26,919 nt of DNA, taken from contig CAYNEO010000045.1 in assembly GCA_964396245.1 (NCBI GenBank), positions 1-26,919 of the forward strand, given 5' to 3'. Both the position numbers and the translations under genes were made by a program. The notes beneath the pieces are model-generated. The model worked only from the letters and a program-made list of their open reading frames with translations. It was not told the origin of the DNA and searched no databases. Within the stretch, counting starts at the first letter, position 1. Every line of letters starts with the position of its first letter. This document shows positions 16,511 to 24,650 of this stretch, piece after piece. The DNA is from CAYNEO01 sp964396245 (lineage in GTDB: Bacteria; Zixibacteria; MSB-5A5; GN15; FEB-12).

Positions 16511-18835
16511 TTACAGCTGGAGCAGGTATTGCACTTTGACAAAGAACTGTCGCGATGCCATCCGCATCGAATTGACCGTAGTACCGTCGCCCGGGTACTC
16601 CGTCACCTGTCCGTAGTCGTACGTTGTCCCGGCGTAGGCCATCGAGAATGAGTTGATCCGGTAGGTGAGCAAAGGATCGACGTCCCAGGTCTGGTAGAAA
16701 TCATCGTACTGAGTCACCAGCCGGAAAGCAAGCCGTCTGGTCAATTGCAGGCTGACCCGTGACCAGAAGATATATCCATCATACAGTTCACGGTCGGTGC
16801 CGACTTCTTTGCCGTGGCTGTAGGTGATGGTCGGTTCGAAAAGCAGTCGGTCGATCGGTTTGAACTCGACCCCGAAATAGACCGATGTTTCCCGGCCCAT
16901 GACCGGCGGATTTTCCCGTCGCGCGATGATGTTATTGTAGTTTATCGAAGCCTGGAAACCAAGCATGTCAGACAATTGCGTGTGCCCGCAAGTATGCAGA
17001 TACCAGATGTTGTCAAAATATATTCCGTGGTATGTCTCAGCACTGCGCAACACTCGGGGGTGGATGCTCACCTGCCCCTTGAGCATGATCTCTCCCTCGA
17101 GGTAAGCCCACTCGTCCTTTCTTTCTCCACGGAAATTCCACGCTCGCCCAAACCCGATACCCGGATTGATCCGCTCCACAAAACCGTCCTCGTAGAAGAA
17201 AGTGTACTCGAAGACCGCTTCGACCTGCCGGCGGTCATTCTGGGCCTGGAAACCGTTATCGAGCCGAAACGTCGGGCTGTACTCTATGTAGTTTATGTCA
17301 AAATCGAAATTGCGCGACCGCTCCTCGATGTTGGTGATCAGCGCATGCCCGTAATATGACTCACCGTCGAGATACGACGTATGCTTGCCGCCATCGAACG
17401 TCGAATCGAAGTATTTGGCGGCAACATAGCCGCCTATCTGATCGTTCAGTTCGGCATTGTTTGGCTCCCTCGTATGCGTTCCGAATGCCTGCCACTGGAA
17501 TCGGAAATTCCTGGACAGGCAGAACTCACCGTCGGCGCTCAGTACGGTACCCGACCCGCCGCCGTCCATCCGCCGGTCGGTAAGCAGTAAGCCGGCATAT
17601 GATTCCTTCCCGAAAGCCCGTCGAACGCGCAGGATGTTCGACGTACTTTTTTCGCCCACAAGAAACGCACTGCCCTCCTCGAACGGCAGTATAATCGGCG
17701 AATGTTCGTCGCGTGCCCCGAGATACGCCACACTCGTGCGATCATTCCGGAACGTGAATTTCCCCGCGACCTGCGGATCATTGATAGAACGGGTGTACAC
17801 CGCGTTTGTCCACGTGCGGAACAGGTCGCTGCCTTCCTGGAAGAACGGTCGCCGTTCGCTGTAGAACAGCGCCAGCGTCGTGTTGACATCCACCTGCGCT
17901 GCGTCGGCCTCCACCTGGCTGAAATCCGGATTGTACGTAAGTTCGGCGACTGCGCTGGAAGTAATCGAATATTTTGTGCCAAGAGAGAGCTCACCATCCG
18001 GGTCGGCATTCTGAAAGTCATACGGCTCCTGCGGCGTCCCGGAGCCTGCCAGCGAACCGGACTGGTAGGCGATCATCGACGGAAGCAATTCGATCCCCTT
18101 GCCGGGCTGAACGTTGGCAATCCCGGTCACCGTACCCCACTGGCACGGCCAGCAGGGATCATTGCGATCATACGCGGCCCACGAATACTGGCGGCGAATA
18201 TCACGCGGATGATTGCGCCAGAAATCCACCTTCCAGGTCTGCTCCGGCGTATTGGGAAACCGCAGACTGGAAAACGGCACAGCCATTTCGATCTGGTAAC
18301 CGGAATCAGTCACTTTTCCGGCGGACTCCCAGATCACGTCAAAACCGCCGTCTTCGCCGCCGCTGCGAGTCCACATCTGGTCCGACTGTATGCCGTACGG
18401 ATTGACATTGAATTCATACGCCCAGTCGGCATTACCATAGGTATCGATCAACAAGCAGATATTGTCGTCGTTGCTGATATTCTCGCGGTCACACATTGAA
18501 GAACGAATGGTCGACGGATCATCATGGCACACAAAAGCAACGTAGAGGTTCTCGGCGTCGTACGTGATGAATGCTTCGGTTTCCACCGGAGGTTCTGTCT
18601 GGTCCCCCGGTTTGTGTTCTGCGAATCCTGCCGCCCGGCCGGCATTACGCCAACCGGCATCAGTCAGAATGCCGTCTATCTTGATATTTCCTTCTCGAAG
18701 CGGCACCTTCAGAGAGGGATCATAGCGGGGCGTGTAATTATCGCCTGCGCAGACCCTTCCGGGTGCAACAACCAACCCACAGACGAAGATTATCCCGATG
18801 ACCGACCAATACAAGCGAGTGGATATCGAACCCAT
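16511..18835 (-). CDS. Secreted CBM9-like/DUF5916 protein (paralogue 1)
   Basis: 774-aa exported protein: signal peptide to about residue 30, a CBM9-like beta-sandwich (about 45-215; motifs IKIDGILTDAGWRNA, LYVAFVCHDDP, NICLLIDTYG, EFNVNPYGI, MAVPFSSLRFP, QTWKVDFWRNHPR), then DUF5916, predicted to be an outer-membrane beta-barrel-like domain with NPDFSQVEADAAQVDVNT, ERRPFFQEGSDLF and many Tyr/Trp-rich strands to the C-terminal YLLQL. Function of the family is not established; polymer binding at the cell surface is inferred from the CBM9-like part. A CWPC motif (C228, C231) is shared in position with the paralogue at 21425-23737. Ribosome site is weak (AAAGGG about 9 nt away). No clear promoter is seen in the 179-nt gap upstream. 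Confidence 0.9.
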   Translation of the reverse strand: MGSISTRLYWSVIGIIFVCGLVVAPGRVCAGDNYTPRYDPSLKVPLREGNIKIDGILTDAGWRNAGRAAGFAEHKPGDQTEPPVETEAFITYDAENLYVAFVCHDDPSTIRSSMCDRENISNDDNICLLIDTYGNADWAYEFNVNPYGIQSDQMWTRSGGEDGGFDVIWESAGKVTDSGYQIEMAVPFSSLRFPNTPEQTWKVDFWRNHPRDIRRQYSWAAYDRNDPCWPCQWGTVTGIANVQPGKGIELLPSMIAYQSGSLAGSGTPQEPYDFQNADPDGELSLGTKYSITSSAVAELTYNPDFSQVEADAAQVDVNTTLALFYSERRPFFQEGSDLFRTWTNAVYTRSINDPQVAGKFTFRNDRTSVAYLGARDEHSPIILPFEEGSAFLVGEKSTSNILRVRRAFGKESYAGLLLTDRRMDGGGSGTVLSADGEFCLSRNFRFQWQAFGTHTREPNNAELNDQIGGYVAAKYFDSTFDGGKHTSYLDGESYYGHALITNIEERSRNFDFDINYIEYSPTFRLDNGFQAQNDRRQVEAVFEYTFFYEDGFVERINPGIGFGRAWNFRGERKDEWAYLEGEIMLKGQVSIHPRVLRSAETYHGIYFDNIWYLHTCGHTQLSDMLGFQASINYNNIIARRENPPVMGRETSVYFGVEFKPIDRLLFEPTITYSHGKEVGTDRELYDGYIFWSRVSLQLTRRLAFRLVTQYDDFYQTWDVDPLLTYRINSFSMAYAGTTYDYGQVTEYPGDGTTVNSMRMASRQFFVKVQYLLQL

Positions 18836-19014
18836 CCAAGCACCCTTTCAGCTAGAGATTCATAACCTGACTTTACTCTACGAATCCAGGGGCGAATTTG
18901 TTTTCAAAAAAATGGATAAGATTAGCGCTATTAATGTATGGAGAGGAGTCCGGGGAACAATTTCAGAAGCCTAGTTACTTGATCGAGCAACTGCATTGTG
19001 AGAAACGGTGAATA

Positions 19015-21290
19015 CTATTCGGCATCGGCGCGAATTCTTCGGATCATCTGGCGTGCATTAGTAAAGTTCGGATCAACGCGAAGGGCCTTCTCGTAATAGG
19101 CAACGGCCTGAAGCGTATCTGATTTCATCAGGTACATTTCACCCATGCTGTCATAGAGATTGGCCACTTTCGGGTGCAGATCGGTCGCGACTTTCAGTAT
19201 ATTGATCGCGGCATCGACCAGTCCGATTCCGGCCAGTTGGTACGCATAGGCATTGAGACCCATGTCACTGGCTTCGCCGGCCGGGTTGATTTCGGCGGCT
19301 TCCGTCAGGTACACGCGCCCACTGTCCGCATCGCCGCCGACAAAATGAAGAACACCGAGGAAAGTGAGAGCATAATCGGAGTTCGGATACAGCCGGGCTG
19401 AATTTCTGGCGAACTTCGATCCCCTTTCCGGTTCCTTTGATCCCATTGCCGCCCGGGCAGCATCGGCTAACTGCCGGCTGAAGTCCGGATAAATCTTATG
19501 GGCTTTGAAAGTCCGATGTAACTGCTCATACAACGAATCCGGATTCGACTGCGGGTCTATGACAAGTTCGTCCATACCGTTTCTGACGAACCACGACCAG
19601 TCTGAATCCCACCGCTCGGCGGTCTTCTCGAATTTCTCATGAAGCCGGCAGGGCGACAGCCGCGTACTCTCCTCTTTGCAGAGCCGGACGTAATCCCCGA
19701 ACAAACTCAGTTCTCCGGCAGTGTACGCGGCATCCACATAGTCTTTACCGTGGGCTCGGGCCAGTTGATCGACAATAAACGATCCAACCTTCGTGAAGGC
19801 GTCACCTGAAACCGGCTGCGCCCCGAAATCCACCATCGTGCGCANNNNNNNNNNNNNNNNNNNNNNNNNNNNNNNNNNNNNNNNNNNNNNNNNNNNNNNN
19901 NNNNNNNNNNNNNNNNNNNNNNNNNNNNNNNNNNNNNNNNNNNNTTCGTGAAGGCGTCACCTGAAACCGGCTGCGCCCCGAAATCCACCATCGTGCGCAA
20001 CCGGGGAAGTTTTTCCTTTTTCATCCTGGGGTCGAGTATCGTATTCAGGTAGGCAAAAGCCCGCTGGAGTAACGCGCTGTCGGTGGTGACCGGCGCCTGA
20101 TAGCGATCGTAAAACGCCAGTCCCTCATTGAAACACGAGCGAAGCGCCGCCAGGCGCAGATCGTCCTCGATCTTCCCGGTGTATATCGCCGGTGTCGATA
20201 CCGATTCACCCAGAAGGAATTCTATTACCGGCATGACAAAAGACCACGGGACGGCGCCTTCGAAATTGCACGCCACCGCTACGGTCATGTCGTGCGACGG
20301 AAAATGTACGAGCAGCGTGCGTGTCTCCTGCATGGCGCCGTCGTGGACAACCGTAAACCGTCCGTTCAAGTCGCCGATCGACCAGCCCATCCCGTAACCG
20401 GTATAGCGCATGTCCGCGGTTGTCATCGATGTCCACATCTGGTCTCGAAGCGTATCCGAGATCAACTTGCCGTCACTGAGCCCCTGTGCAAACCGCACGA
20501 GGTCGCCAACCGTCGAGCGTGCGCCGGCTCCCCCGATATCCATGCTGGTGTTGACGGCGACCGAGCGCGCAATGTGACCGTCGGCCACCCGATACCCTCG
20601 TACGCGGTTGGCAACTGAATCGGTCGGGTTATCGACATACGTGTGCGTCATTCCCAACGGACCCCACACGTTTTCGCGCATGAACTCCGCGTATGACTGC
20701 CCCGATACCTCCTCTATGACGGCGGTCAGGAGGTTATAACCGACCGTCGAATATTCGTATGACGTTCCCGGTTGAAAATCCAGATCGAGATCCTGAAACA
20801 GCGCCACCGCCTCGGTCGTGGAAAGCCGGTCGTTCGGGTCGACATCGGGATCATTACGATAGTTGCCGATGCCGCTGACATGCCCGAGGATCTGCCGTAT
20901 TGTCACGGGCCATTTCTTCTCTGGATAGTAAGGAACGTAGGTCTGCACCTCGGCATCGAGATTTAGCTTGCCTTGCTCGGCGAGTACGAGAATGCCGACA
21001 GCGGTCATCGGTTTTGTGACCGATGCAATACGGTATGATGATTCCGCGGTGGCAGGTGTTCGGTGTTCGAGGTCAGCGTAGCCGTATCCGTTCTCCCAGA
21101 GGTAGCCGTCCTTTTCGAATGCAACCGACATCCCTATGATCTGGCTCTGATTCAGCTGCTGTTGGACGAACGCCTCGAAGTCCCGAATTCCGTCGGCGTA
21201 CTTGTCGGTCTCCTGGGACGCAGCCGGAATCGCGGTGAACGCAGACAAAAGCAGGACTGCGACTGCTCGGCGGAAATGGGCAGGCCTCAT
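19015..21290 (-). CDS. LACTB-like serine hydrolase with C-terminal TPRs, interrupted by an assembly gap
   Basis: Penicillin-binding/beta-lactamase-class-C-fold serine hydrolase. Signal peptide (MRPAHFRRAVAVLLLSAF...AAS, about 1-25), active-site SVTK (S90, K93), second motif YST (180-182) instead of YSN, as in LACTB-like enzymes, and a HDG motif in place of KTG. After about residue 430 the sequence leads into TPR-like helices (NPDSLYEQLH..., SDYALTFLGVLHF, LYDSMGEMYLMKSD, AVAYYEKALRVDP). The frame is broken only by 100 N (19845-19944) with identical 55-bp flanks; joining 20000 directly to 19844 gives one uninterrupted frame of 2,121 nt, 706 aa plus stop. ATG at 21290 has GAGGA 8 nt upstream; an ATG at 21305 lacks one. 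Substrate unknown (peptide, ester or peptidoglycan). Confidence 0.88.
19790..19999. repeat. Identical 55-bp flanks of the assembly gap
   Basis: The 55 bases at 19790-19844 are repeated exactly at 19945-19999, on either side of the N run. The length equals a common assembler k-mer, so it is an unmerged contig overlap, not a biological repeat. Confidence 0.95.
19845..19944. other. Assembly gap (100 N)
   Basis: Exactly 100 undetermined bases inserted by scaffolding inside the serine hydrolase gene. Because the flanks duplicate each other the true gap length is probably minus 55, meaning no sequence is missing. Confidence 0.98.
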
Positions 21291-21377
21291 ATCACAGGTC
21301 CTCATTGCGCTTTCATTCTCTGGCGGATAGGGTCGTCATAACAAAGACGCAGCAACATTTTCAACCGTGTAAAGAAT

Positions 21378-21409
21378 CTGCCGCAATCCGGGCAAGGTTC
21401 TCGCGGCAG
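21378..21409 (-). terminator. Possible weak terminator or processing hairpin between DUF5916 paralogue 2 and the hydrolase
   Basis: CTGCCGC (21378-21384) and GCGGCAG (21403-21409) form a perfect 7-bp stem with an 18-nt loop; on the minus strand ATTCTTTAC follows, a poor U tract. It may weaken read-through into the hydrolase gene. Confidence 0.3.
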
Positions 21410-21424
21410 GAAACACCAAGGGAC

Positions 21425-23737
21425 TCATAACCTGAACAGGTACTGGAACTTAGCAAAGAACTGCCGCGATGTCAGATCCCACCGGGATTCGCTCAAATCC
21501 GTGTAGTCATTCGCCTCCCAGTGCTGGTAACTGCTGGTGGCGCCAATGTAGAAAATCGTGAACGGATTCAACCGATAGGTCAACAGCGGCTCCACGCTCA
21601 GGTCGTTGGAGAAATCATCGTACTGCACCACCAGCCGTAAGAACCACTCACGAGTGAACTGATACGTGAGTTTCGGTCGGATGATGTAACCTTCGTATAT
21701 GTTTCCGGCCGTGCCGGGGTGATCTCGAAGATATGCCTCCGGATAGTCCATCCTGGCGTAATTAAAACTCGGCGTGAATACCAGCCGCCGTGTCGGTTTG
21801 ATTGTCAGGTAGAGCGCAAACTGACGGCTGTTGCCCAGGACGGGAGTGTTTTGAAACGTCCGCCAGATAGTCCTTCCGAAAGAGTATGTCGTCTCCAGGG
21901 CCACCGTTTCGCTGAACCTGCTGGACACATAAACTTCGCCGACACTGATGCCTTCGAACATCTGTCCCCTGAATACCTCACGACTGTTGAGATACTCCAG
22001 ATTGACCAGTGTCTGGCCGGGCAACTCGATGAACAGGCTGGGACGCACCCACTGATCCTTGACATCACCGGGCTTGGAATTGAATTCCCAGACGTGCCCG
22101 AGGTCGATGCCGATCTCCCATTGTTTGACCATGGCCGTGTTCGGCTGAAATTGCAGACCGGTCCAGAGATCGACATTGCGCATGTTGTTTCGCGTAATAA
22201 AGCCATTGTCGGCCCTGAACGTCGGGCTGTAATCCGCGTAACTAAGCTGGAGATTCCAGTGCCGGGCGCTGCGCTCAAATGCCGCATAGGTCGCCGACCC
22301 CCAGAATTTCTCACCGTCGAGATTGTACGTGTACTTTCCATTATCAAACGTGATACCGTCGAGCCCGGTGGAGGCAGCCGGTTCATCGGTTCGACTTCCG
22401 AGGACCTGAAAATTGAATTTATAATTGCGGGCCATTCTCAGGCTGCCGTCGACACCGAACACAGTCCCGGCGCCGCCGTTGTCAAAACGTCTGTCGGTCA
22501 CCAGGCCGCCGATAAATGAGTTCTCTCCCAGCGTTCTTTTCGTGCGCGCGATATTAACCGTTGACTTGTCCAGCAGAAGTGTGAAGCTCCGCTCACGCGA
22601 CGGGAGGATCATCGGGGAACGATCGTCACGGGCGAGAATATACGCCACACTGGTTCGGCCGAATCGGCCGGTCAGTTTGACCGCCTCCTGCGGATCGTTG
22701 ATCGAACGGGTGTGAATCACGTCTATCCAGCTTCCGTAAAGATCGGAGCCTTCCTGAAAGAACGGTCGCCGCTCTTCGAAAAACAGGGCGAACGGCGTGT
22801 TGACATCAATCTGCCCCGGGTCCGACTCAACCTGGGAAAAGTCCGGATTGATGGTTATTTCCGCCGATGCATCCGATGACAGGCCGTAGCGGGCATTCAC
22901 GGCAAACTCGGCGCTGGGATCCTGATTCTTGAAATCGGACGATGGTCCCGCCTCGATATCACTGGCGCCGCTCTGGTGCGCGATGACATTGGGCATGAGT
23001 TCCAGGTTACTCCCGGGCTTGACGCCTTCGATACCGGTGGCCGAGCCCCACTGACACATAAAACAGGGCTCATCCCGGCTGATTGCCGCCCAGGAATACC
23101 GGTTCCGGCTCTCCCGCTGTCGGTCACGCCAGAAATTGAGTCGCCACGTTTGCTCCGGTTTATCTGGGAAGCGCAGGCTGCTGAACGGAATGGATATCTC
23201 CACCTGGTAACCCGAATCCGTAACCATGCCGCGAGAATCCCACACGATGTCGAACGCCATGTCCTCGTTTCCCGTGGAAAGCATGCGCAGGTCGCCCTGA
23301 ATACCAATCGGGTTGACAAACAACTCGTACCCCCAGGAGTGATCCCCGTACGTATCCAGTAAGAGCCCGACGTAGTCGTCCTTGAATATCTGGTCGCGAT
23401 CGGTCATTGACACCCGGACGGCCGCCGGATCATCCCAGGCGATAAAGGCAACGTACAAGTTATGGTCATCGTAGGTGATCCGGGCTTCAGTCTTGACCGG
23501 CGGTTCAAGCAGATCACCCGGGGTATGTTCACTGAATCCATTCGCAACAGCCGCGTTTCTCCAGCCGGAATCGTCGAGCTTGCCGTCGATTTCAATTTCC
23601 CCGACAAGCCGTGATACATTTACGGTTGGGAGAAAAGACGGCCTGAAATCTTTCTGCGCTGCAACCATTCCGGTCGTCATCAGGCAGAGAAACGCGACCG
23701 CCGCTCCCAACCGGACAAATCTGTTGTTGCGCACCAT
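21425..23737 (-). CDS. Secreted CBM9-like/DUF5916 protein (paralogue 2)
   Basis: 770-aa exported protein with the same layout as the protein at 16511-18835: signal peptide ending near MVAAQ, CBM9-like domain (IEIDGKLDDSGWRNA, LYVAFIAWDDP, VGLLLDTYG, ISIPFSSLRFP), then DUF5916 (NPDFSQVESDPGQIDVNT, ERRPFFQEGSDLY) and a barrel-like end YLFRL. The CFMC motif (C225, C228) aligns with CWPC of paralogue 1. DNA of the two genes is still visibly similar in the core, so they are paralogues of moderate age. Start choice is uncertain: ATG 23737 gives a normal signal peptide; ATG 23773 adds 12 residues and overlaps by ATGA an upstream open frame. GGGGAGG lies 17-18 nt before 23737, too far to be ideal. 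Its leader contains a strong terminator hairpin. Confidence 0.88.
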   Translation of the reverse strand: MVRNNRFVRLGAAVAFLCLMTTGMVAAQKDFRPSFLPTVNVSRLVGEIEIDGKLDDSGWRNAAVANGFSEHTPGDLLEPPVKTEARITYDDHNLYVAFIAWDDPAAVRVSMTDRDQIFKDDYVGLLLDTYGDHSWGYELFVNPIGIQGDLRMLSTGNEDMAFDIVWDSRGMVTDSGYQVEISIPFSSLRFPDKPEQTWRLNFWRDRQRESRNRYSWAAISRDEPCFMCQWGSATGIEGVKPGSNLELMPNVIAHQSGASDIEAGPSSDFKNQDPSAEFAVNARYGLSSDASAEITINPDFSQVESDPGQIDVNTPFALFFEERRPFFQEGSDLYGSWIDVIHTRSINDPQEAVKLTGRFGRTSVAYILARDDRSPMILPSRERSFTLLLDKSTVNIARTKRTLGENSFIGGLVTDRRFDNGGAGTVFGVDGSLRMARNYKFNFQVLGSRTDEPAASTGLDGITFDNGKYTYNLDGEKFWGSATYAAFERSARHWNLQLSYADYSPTFRADNGFITRNNMRNVDLWTGLQFQPNTAMVKQWEIGIDLGHVWEFNSKPGDVKDQWVRPSLFIELPGQTLVNLEYLNSREVFRGQMFEGISVGEVYVSSRFSETVALETTYSFGRTIWRTFQNTPVLGNSRQFALYLTIKPTRRLVFTPSFNYARMDYPEAYLRDHPGTAGNIYEGYIIRPKLTYQFTREWFLRLVVQYDDFSNDLSVEPLLTYRLNPFTIFYIGATSSYQHWEANDYTDLSESRWDLTSRQFFAKFQYLFRL

Positions 23738-23847
23738 ACCCGAATTACGAGCCCACCTCCCCGCAGGTTTCATCTCCGGTTGTCGGAACCGAAAATGAAC
23801 TTCAAAGAAGGGGCGATATATCTGCTATAACTGGAAAATCCCCACAC

Positions 23848-23890
23848 AAAAAAATCGACAGACTGCTTTCCCCTCCGAAGCAGGCTGTCG
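23848..23890 (-). terminator. Strong terminator in the leader of DUF5916 paralogue 2 (attenuator or sRNA end)
   Basis: CGACAG-x-CTGCTT (23856-23868) pairs with AAGCAG-x-CTGTCG (23878-23890), 12 bp with one A.G mismatch, loop of 9 nt; seven T follow on the minus strand (23854-23848). No gene ends just before it, since the STAS gene has its own terminator at 24040-24066. Confidence 0.85.
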
Positions 23891-23995
23891 TCGCCACGAG
23901 TCCAATTATGAACGGCTTTTGTCGTCATTTCCCTCCTGAGCGCCACCGTGGCGGCTGTCTCAGCCGGTCGCACTAATGACGCTCCAGCAGAAGGG
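23891..23995 (-). promoter_or_regulatory. Candidate structured leader RNA or small RNA upstream of DUF5916 paralogue 2
   Basis: Minus-strand RNA folds into a closed element: 7-bp perfect stem CGUCAUU/AAUGACG (23975-23981 with 23923-23929), enclosing AGUGC-ACC/GGU-GCGCU (23966-23974 with 23939-23947, one G.G mismatch) and a hairpin GGCUG-AGA-CAGCC (23953-23965). A GGAGGG (23936-23931) and an AUG (23928) lie in its 3' side. The segment CCCUUC (23995-23990) could pair with that GGAGGG or with a second GGAGGG in the loop of the following terminator (23876-23871). I recognise no known riboswitch class. With about 300 nt between the STAS gene and the DUF5916 start and no convincing gene, a regulatory RNA is plausible. 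No clear promoter is seen. Confidence 0.4.
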
Positions 23996-24039
23996 ATGTT
24001 CAAGAAAATATGTCCCTGATGGTATGTTCGCCGGCGGAC

Positions 24040-24066
24040 AAAAAAAGGCCCCGTGCAGACGGGGCC
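24040..24066 (-). terminator. Terminator of the STAS-domain gene
   Basis: GGCCCCG (24047-24053) with CGGGGCC (24060-24066), 7 bp, 6-nt loop, then seven T on the minus strand (24046-24040). It begins 25 nt after the STAS gene stop. Confidence 0.9.
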
Positions 24067-24091
24067 CGAATCACGATATGAATACTTGTCT

Positions 24092-24427
24092 TTACTTGAA
24101 CGACTTAACCGCTTCATCCCGGCTGTCGAAGTGCTCGAAGACCGTGATCAGCCTGGTAATGGTCAGAATCGATTCGATCTTGTCGATATTTGCCAGCACG
24201 AGACGGCCGCCGGCGTTTTTGACAGTCGTCAGGGCCGAAATCAACATCCCCAGCCCAACAGAGTTCATCCAGTCGACCTTGGCCAGATCGACCACGAAGT
24301 TCTTCTTATTCAGCTCAATGTACTCATGGATTTTGCCATGAAACATGGTGGTCTCCTCGCCTCCCATAATCTTACCGGATACGTCGAGGATGACAATGTT
24401 ATTGTCGAGATGGTCTTCGAATTTCAT
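24092..24427 (-). CDS. STAS-domain anti-anti-sigma factor
   Basis: 111-aa single STAS domain of the SpoIIAA/RsbV type, which binds an anti-sigma or serine-kinase switch protein and is controlled by phosphorylation of one Ser. Pattern: NNIVILDVSGKIMGGEE (strands 1-2), FVVDLAKVDWMNSVGLGMLISAL with the phosphorylatable Ser in NSVGLG, then GGRLVLANIDKIESILTITRLITVFEHFDSRDEAV. The residue before Ser is Asn where Asp is most common (DS-GLG), a mild deviation. No kinase or phosphatase partner is adjacent; the kinase-like gene at 7035-7955 is far away and looks inactive. AAGGAAAT precedes the ATG. Single-gene transcript with its own terminator. Confidence 0.92.
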   Translation of the reverse strand: MKFEDHLDNNIVILDVSGKIMGGEETTMFHGKIHEYIELNKKNFVVDLAKVDWMNSVGLGMLISALTTVKNAGGRLVLANIDKIESILTITRLITVFEHFDSRDEAVKSFK

Positions 24428-24544
24428 TCTCTATTTCCTTTTTCACTGAGAGTTGAGCCTGTTTCACCACATGGAACATCCCGGCAGTCTCTCGGTTCCT
24501 GTGGATCGCTTCTGTCTATCATCCGCGTGCTGAAGCTTGCTGCT

Positions 24545-24572
24545 AAAATACCGGCTGGGGTCGAAAAAGCAA
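24545..24572 (-). promoter_or_regulatory. Possible promoter of the STAS gene
   Basis: On the minus strand TTGCTT (24572-24567), 16 nt, TATTTT (24550-24545). Moderate matches only; it would leave a leader of about 110 nt. Confidence 0.25.
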
Positions 24573-24650
24573 GCGGTTTTTGCCTTCCGAACGGCTGTGC
24601 CGACAGGTCGAATATCATGATTGCAGCCGCCGGTAAGCTACTGTATCTTA

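Noticed and set aside
18836..19014. Search for a leader RNA in front of DUF5916 paralogue 1 like that of paralogue 2
   Set aside because: No matching stem or terminator was found; only a T-rich stretch and weak palindrome near 18908-18940.
19790..19999. 55-bp direct repeat as a possible attachment site or recombination scar
   Set aside because: It borders an artificial 100-N gap inside one gene and the gene is restored by merging the copies, so it is an assembly overlap.
23856..23890. SRP-RNA-like GGAA/AGCAG bases in the terminator
   Set aside because: The SRP core order and internal loops are missing; the element is an ordinary terminator stem.
23953..23975. CUGAGA inside the leader RNA, as in TPP riboswitches
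   Set aside because: The rest of the TPP core (the second arm and the GAUCUGG/CCAGCG/AGGGAA segments) is absent; the CUGAGA is just part of a hairpin.
24621..24650. TTG start giving a 10-residue longer GNAT protein
   Set aside because: The extra residues are not family-like and ATG 24651 or 24657 fits better.
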